Assembly: GCF_001580545.1 (NCBI RefSeq)
Contig: NZ_LRBG01000001.1
Span: 1 to 64,000, forward strand
From: Paraburkholderia monticola
GTDB taxonomy: Bacteria > Pseudomonadota > Gammaproteobacteria > Burkholderiales > Burkholderiaceae
Direction: 5' to 3'
Length of the DNA: 64,000 nt
The position numbers and the translations under genes were made by a program. The notes beneath the pieces were generated by a model. It was given only the letters and a program-made list of their open reading frames with translations, had not been told where the DNA came from and made no database searches. Shown here piece after piece: positions 60,053 through 64,000 of the stretch (position 1 is the stretch's first letter; every line of letters begins with the position of its first letter).

Positions 60053-60694
60053 GTGCCAGGCGAAAAACTTAGACGCTACACCAACATTCCCGCATTGATT
60101 TATCTGTTGCAGAACAAGGCGATTACCCTTCTTAATCCTGCGACTTGGGATGACACGAACGACTCTTACTCATTAAGTGTCTACAAGGAAAAACGAAAAC
60201 TGAAGAGCCTGCTTGCCCTGTGCTTTACAGAGACAGCCGAGACATATCACCACTGGCATGTCTTTGCCGGTGGAAACGGGGGGGCTTGCATCGAATTCAA
60301 CAGGGAACGTTTACTGGCTGCCTTCGACGAATATATCGGCGTCAGACATCAGAAGGTTGAGTATCGCACACTGGTAAAAATAGGCGGTGGCAGCGTCACG
60401 GTCAATGAACTGCCGTTCGTTAAACGTGCGGGCTTCGTTGACGAGAAAGAATTCAGAGTAATTTGGGAAGACTCCGTCGATGAATTAAACGCTGTCGACA
60501 TTTCGATACCACTTAATGCGATTGACGCTATTTACCTGAACCCGTGGCTCGCGCCCGCGCTCGTTGATGCTACTAAGGCAACACTCAAGTCAATCCCAGG
60601 GTGCAACTCCTTGAGGATTTTCCGTTCCACGCTTGTCGGCAACAAAAGATGGAAAGAGGCAGTGAGCAACGCCGTCGACAAGAGGCCTGACTAG
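60053..60694 (+). CDS. DUF2971-like protein
   Basis: A 213-residue protein starting at GTG 60053 behind an excellent AAAGGAGG site. The N-terminus LRRYTNIPALIYLLQNKAITLLNPATWDDTNDSY is the DUF2971 pattern (a helix, a short strand, then W-x-D-x-N-D), followed by the ALCFTETAETYHHWHVFAGGNGGACIEF motif. The family is unknown in function but is frequent in accessory and defence-rich regions. It probably forms an operon with the preceding gene. Confidence 0.75.
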   Translation: MPGEKLRRYTNIPALIYLLQNKAITLLNPATWDDTNDSYSLSVYKEKRKLKSLLALCFTETAETYHHWHVFAGGNGGACIEFNRERLLAAFDEYIGVRHQKVEYRTLVKIGGGSVTVNELPFVKRAGFVDEKEFRVIWEDSVDELNAVDISIPLNAIDAIYLNPWLAPALVDATKATLKSIPGCNSLRIFRSTLVGNKRWKEAVSNAVDKRPD

Positions 60695-61042
60695 TAGACC
60701 GCTCACCTGAGCAGACCTTTCCGTGGGCCTGAGGAAAAGTTTCGCGGATGGTGGTGGCGTTTCAGAGCCCCATGGCTGCCGGATAGCTTACACGCTCCGG
60801 GACGAGCTGAAACACCCTGAAAACGGCAGACCCGGGCGGTATTCGTTTACTTGGCTCGCCGATATGCACTCCGACAACCGGCGGCCCTGATTCCCTTTAT
60901 GGACGGTGCGTTCCGGGTCATTTACTGATTGCTGCGGGCTGACAACATGGCCTTCACGCGGGCCAACAGGTCCAGCGGCAACGCCCAGTAACGGTACCGG
61001 CGAGTGCTAGGATGGATAGTATCCAAACAAGGGATGTAACCC
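60695..61042. other. Intergenic region between DUF2971 and TIR-like genes
   Basis: About 350 bases without an intact gene or clear terminator. Both strands lack a protein-like frame of reasonable length. A ribosome-like AAGGGAT precedes the TIR-like gene at its end. Confidence 0.4.
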
Positions 61043-61828
61043 ATGACTACGGTTGCTATTGCGATGGCCAAGCTGGCAGGTATCCAGGGCGCGGTTAGAT
61101 CAGCCCTGAGTGAGAAAGTAGGGCGCGGTGGAATGACTATTCATGAGCGCTCTAATTTCGATCCGGGACAGGTAGGCCAATATTTCGATCAGGCCGCCGC
61201 GAACCTTGCGACGTTAAGAACAGAACTACCAAATCAGTATGAAGATTTTGTTTTAGGCGGTGTTTCCCCTGAGACGCAAATGTCTCTTAAGGATGCGGCC
61301 GGTAATACGGTTTTCCATTACTCAAGGCAGCAAATGGAAAGACTTGCACGCGACATAGCCCAGATAATCGAGATACAAGTTAACAGTGGCGAGGTAGCAC
61401 GGGAGCGCAAAAGCCCGCGACGTGTTTTTATTTCTCATGGCAGGGCAAAAGACTGGTACGAGGTGCAGGCCCACATAGAAAGGGATTTGAAGATTGAAAC
61501 CATGGAGTTGGCGCAAGAGGTAAGCGGCAGCCTTACTATAGTCGAGAAGCTTGAAACCCGGTCGGATGATTGTGATTCGGCAGTTATCGTTATGAGCGGG
61601 GACGATACCGACGAAGAAGGAAAACCCAAAGTACGCGAAAACGTCATGCATGAAATCGGATTCTTTCATGGGAAGTTCGGCCGCCAGCGAGTAATCCTTC
61701 TTCACGAAGAGGGTGTAAGTATTCCGACCAATCTTGCGGGCATCGTCTACGCGCGATATCCCAATGGCACCGTGCAGGCGACGTTTCATGTAATCGATAG
61801 GGAGTTAAAAGCGCTGTATAACCTTTGA
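61043..61828 (+). CDS. TIR-like nucleotide-binding protein (PF10137 type)
   Basis: A 261-residue protein in two parts. Residues 1-120 are helix-rich and unrecognised, possibly a sensor. Residues 126-258 match the TIR-like (CAP12/Pycsar effector) fold: RRVFISHGR at 126-134, the central SAVIVMSGDDTDEEG and RENVMHEIGFFHGKFGR at 199-214, where E204 sits in the place of the catalytic acid. Related proteins degrade NAD+ in anti-phage systems. No cyclic-nucleotide synthase is beside it, so it is stand-alone here, and its trigger is unknown. Confidence 0.78.
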   Translation: MTTVAIAMAKLAGIQGAVRSALSEKVGRGGMTIHERSNFDPGQVGQYFDQAAANLATLRTELPNQYEDFVLGGVSPETQMSLKDAAGNTVFHYSRQQMERLARDIAQIIEIQVNSGEVARERKSPRRVFISHGRAKDWYEVQAHIERDLKIETMELAQEVSGSLTIVEKLETRSDDCDSAVIVMSGDDTDEEGKPKVRENVMHEIGFFHGKFGRQRVILLHEEGVSIPTNLAGIVYARYPNGTVQATFHVIDRELKALYNL

Positions 61829-61984
61829 ATTCTGTATGCACGGGGGCGCCACTTGCCCGATGCGGCGCTGCTCGAATGACGGCGTGCTGTCCGTGTGCTC
61901 GCTGTGCGAGGGGCGCTGGTTCCGGTCCCATGTGAGGCGTCTCTGCCTGCTCGTCATCGTGTGAATCTCCCTATAGATACAAAA

Positions 61985-62071
61985 CCCACCCCCAACGACC
62001 CGAAACCCCAAACACAGGCCTGAAAGCCTTATCCAGCAAGGCTCTATCTGTTGGGGGTTATGTTCGGGGTG
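61985..62071. repeat. C-tract/G-tract inverted repeat, unit 1
   Basis: The left arm is C-rich (CACCCCCAAC, ACCCGAAACCCCAAACACA) and the right arm G-rich (TGTTGGGGGTTATG, TTCGGGGTG), pairing as an imperfect long hairpin. Inside is a small perfect palindrome, AGCCTTA...AAGGCT. It shares AGCCTTAT and CTGTT-GGGG blocks with unit 2. Confidence 0.65.
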
Positions 62072-62105
62072 CGCCTGCACTCCCCCATCATCGAGCCGAA
62101 GGTGC

Positions 62106-62205
62106 GTCCCGAACCCCGAACAACCCCGAAGAAACCCCGAACAGCGAGAGCCTTATTCCATAATGGTTTTGGGTATCTGTTTGGGGCTTCGGGGTGTTTG
62201 GGGTA
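62106..62205. repeat. C-tract/G-tract inverted repeat, unit 2
   Basis: The left arm has three ACCCCGAA-type repeats about 10 bases apart (near 62111, 62122, 62134). The right arm has GGGG tracts near 62182, 62190 and 62199 that pair with them, so an arm-to-arm hairpin of about 30 bases each is possible. Each strand has four G-runs close enough for a G-quadruplex. It shares an AGCCTTAT core with unit 1. Confidence 0.65.
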
Positions 62206-62230
62206 CTTTCTCGCGCGCATAGCGTCCGAC

Positions 62231-64000
62231 TTACTCGTCGTCGCTGCCATCCCCGTGAGCGACATTGCGAGTGTATGCCCGGTACACAGTCCCGGCAGGC
62301 TTTCCGGCGTTGACTACGAACTCCCCACGCTTGTCGTTGCGGTCGAGCATTCCAGCCTCGTGCAGCACGCGACAGGCGTGGCGCAACTCGTAGCCCTTGA
62401 TTACTTCATCCTTGAACGCGGCTGGCAGAATCAGAAACACTGGCTCGCCGTCCACGTAGCGCTTGTACCCGAGAATGTTGCTAGTGGTCGGCTCGCTGGA
62501 CGGGTCAATCGGCAGAAGCACAAAGCGCCCAAGCTCATGAGCACGCAGGATGCCGTCCACCTGTTCGAGCAGACGCTCGTTGTCGCGGTCAGCCGTGCCG
62601 AATGCCGCCAGCCAGCGAGCCCATGCCTGCATGACCCACGCGCGAGCCTCGGTGGCTGTCCAGCCAGTAATGCCAGCATTTGACGCCATCTCGGCAGCAG
62701 CAGCAAGCACGGCCCACTTATGTGTCGCACGCTGCGCGGCAGGCGCTGCGCCCGGATGTTCGGTCTCCAGTGCAGCCAGCATTTCGGCCTCGGTCTGCGC
62801 CACCCAGCCCATGACCTCATCCTTATGAGCAGCCAGCCATTCGACAAATGCGCGGCCAGCCGTGCCGTAGTTCGAGCGCGCGGCCTTGGTCAGTTCCACG
62901 GCAAAGTCGCCGCCATTCTTGCGACCGTGCAGGCAGTCGAAGACACGGTATGCACCGGAGTCAGCCGGAACGTCGAGCAGGCGGATTTCCTGTCCGCCAC
63001 GCGGCGTCTGACCACCTTCGGCCAGGTATTGCGCCATGCCGACCTCGCCGGTACTGACCATCGTCAGACGCCACGAGCGCGACGCCACCACGCCGCCGTC
63101 CTTCGTGCCCTGAAGCCGCGATGTGCCGTTCAACATCGAGTAAATCGCAGCACCGATTTTGCGAGCGTCACCAGCGCCAATCTCGTCCAGGTACAGCAAC
63201 CCGTCGTTGGCGTACTCCGCAGTCCTGGTAAGACCGAACGTCGTGCCGTCCCATGAGTGCAACACGCTCATAGGGTCGCCCCATAGGGACGCGGCGCTGT
63301 CGGCCGCCGTGGATTTGCCGGACGACGTGCGGGCGTGAAGGTGCAGGCCGATGCCATCACGCACGCCAATGAGACTGAGCAGCGGGCCAGCCAACGAGCA
63401 CGCGACAGCAGCCACCACAAGCGGATTCTCGCGGGCAAGGTGTCCAACGGTATCGCGCCACGTCTGAAGGCTGCCGGCGGGCTCGTAGGTGGCTTTTTTG
63501 GGTGTGCCGCCGTTGTAGAAGATACGCTTCGTCGGCGTGCCTACCATGTCGCCGTTCGGCATGACGTAGCAGCCCTGTTGCCAGCCGGACAGACTGACGA
63601 TTTCGTACCAGTCATCGCCACCTTCCTTTTGCAGGTAGTAGCTCAGGCGGCTGCGGGCCGTGGCCGTCGTCGCGACAGCCAGCCCTTGATTGCGCATGGT
63701 CGCCCAGCACTCGCGCTCGCCAATGACGGCGTTCTGCATTGCCATCTGGATATGCTCGCCGTTGCCTTGGCGCTTCCATTGCAACAGCCGGTACTGGTTA
63801 CCAGCGTCATCGCGACCGTTGCCCAGCACTTCCAACTCGTCGCACAGCCACGTCGGCACCTTGCGGTCGGACTCGCCATCCTTGCCGGGCACGACGTTGA
63901 TGAAGTACAGGCCGCCATCCGTAACGGCGTAGTGCGATTGTCCTGCGTCGCTAACCGGCTTGGACTTCTTTTTCGGCTCGGGATTCTTTACCGGCTTCAA
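62231..64000 (-). CDS. DUF927-type helicase/ATPase of an integrated element (5' end outside window)
   Basis: The last 590 codons of a DUF927 protein are visible and the start lies outside. The DUF927 signature is HLHARTSSGKSTAADSAASLWGDP, which contains the Walker A (S-S-GKS), with Walker B NDGLLYLDEIGAGD about 40 residues on, then ISMLNGTSR-like and SRSWRLTMVSTGE motifs. In complete relatives an N-terminal TOPRIM primase domain often precedes. Such proteins replicate plasmids, phages and integrated elements. It ends the window and is convergent with the TIR-like gene. Confidence 0.85.
   Translation of the reverse strand: MKPVKNPEPKKKSKPVSDAGQSHYAVTDGGLYFINVVPGKDGESDRKVPTWLCDELEVLGNGRDDAGNQYRLLQWKRQGNGEHIQMAMQNAVIGERECWATMRNQGLAVATTATARSRLSYYLQKEGGDDWYEIVSLSGWQQGCYVMPNGDMVGTPTKRIFYNGGTPKKATYEPAGSLQTWRDTVGHLARENPLVVAAVACSLAGPLLSLIGVRDGIGLHLHARTSSGKSTAADSAASLWGDPMSVLHSWDGTTFGLTRTAEYANDGLLYLDEIGAGDARKIGAAIYSMLNGTSRLQGTKDGGVVASRSWRLTMVSTGEVGMAQYLAEGGQTPRGGQEIRLLDVPADSGAYRVFDCLHGRKNGGDFAVELTKAARSNYGTAGRAFVEWLAAHKDEVMGWVAQTEAEMLAALETEHPGAAPAAQRATHKWAVLAAAAEMASNAGITGWTATEARAWVMQAWARWLAAFGTADRDNERLLEQVDGILRAHELGRFVLLPIDPSSEPTTSNILGYKRYVDGEPVFLILPAAFKDEVIKGYELRHACRVLHEAGMLDRNDKRGEFVVNAGKPAGTVYRAYTRNVAHGDGSDDE

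Larger units (their letters stand above)
61829..62230. other. Intergenic region between TIR-like gene and DUF927 gene
   Basis: About 400 bases between two convergent genes. It contains the paired C-tract/G-tract inverted repeats at 61985-62205. A few short frames on the minus strand (about 62044-62265 and 61805-62080) have repeat-driven composition and are not called genes. Confidence 0.5.

Noticed and set aside
61985..62205. Repeat region considered as a CRISPR array
   Set aside because: The units are inverted repeats with only two copies and no regular spacers, and no cas gene is near.
62044..62265. Small minus-strand frame after the DUF927 gene
   Set aside because: It overlaps the DUF927 end, and its composition follows the G/C-tract repeats.

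Overview
The window is high-GC DNA with beta-proteobacterial gene order and reads as a chromosome segment of a Burkholderiaceae bacterium, most likely Paraburkholderia. Supporting signs are the complete Ara4N lipid A operon with a split arnA, the rpsF-priB-rpsR-rplI-dnaB ribosomal/replication block, the gcl-hyi-glxR glyoxylate operon, the sbp-cysTWA-cysB sulfate locus beside lexA, and a nodIJ-type exporter. No IS element, CRISPR array or rRNA was seen. One tRNA gene (His, GTG) is present.

Layout. 1-9.7 kb: the start of an AlaT-like aminotransferase (cut by the window edge), a divergent Mth938-domain protein, then arnT-arnF-like-arnB-arnC-arnA(formyltransferase)-arnA(decarboxylase)-arnD, followed by a peroxiredoxin. 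9.7-22.3 kb: phoH, an NlpC/P60 lipoprotein, an SDR without its catalytic triad, a phosphate transporter with its DUF47 partner, dnaB and the rplI/rpsR/priB/rpsF operon, and an ECF sigma/anti-sigma pair. 21.4-33.7 kb: a LysR gene divergent from gcl-hyi-glxR, an asparaginase, the cys sulfate uptake operon, and lexA with two perfect SOS boxes. 33.8-45.3 kb: small proteins of unknown role, UspA, the NodI/NodJ-like ABC-2 exporter, a LysR/M20 peptidase divergent pair, an aldo-keto reductase, a TPR-sulfotransferase and a Gly/His-rich lipoprotein.

45.4-56.3 kb holds the most unusual metabolic locus: a LysR regulator divergent from a tightly packed operon encoding an IlvD/Edd-type Fe-S dehydratase, an aromatic-acid-type MFS symporter, a TfdA-like 2-oxoglutarate dioxygenase, both subunits of aconitase X, a FAD oxidoreductase, a second MFS symporter and a porin. 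It looks like a complete import-and-degrade unit for an unknown organic acid. I could not name the substrate.

56.8-64 kb: dusA and tRNA-His, and directly behind the tRNA an accessory region that looks like an integrated element. Its genes are less GC-rich and mostly unrecognised. They include a HEPN-like Rx4H protein followed by a DUF2971 protein, a stand-alone TIR-like (PF10137-type) protein, a pair of C-tract/G-tract inverted repeats with G-quadruplex potential, and a DUF927-type helicase that runs off the window. No integrase is visible inside the window, so the far end of the element lies outside it. The TIR and HEPN-like genes make a defence role plausible but unproven.
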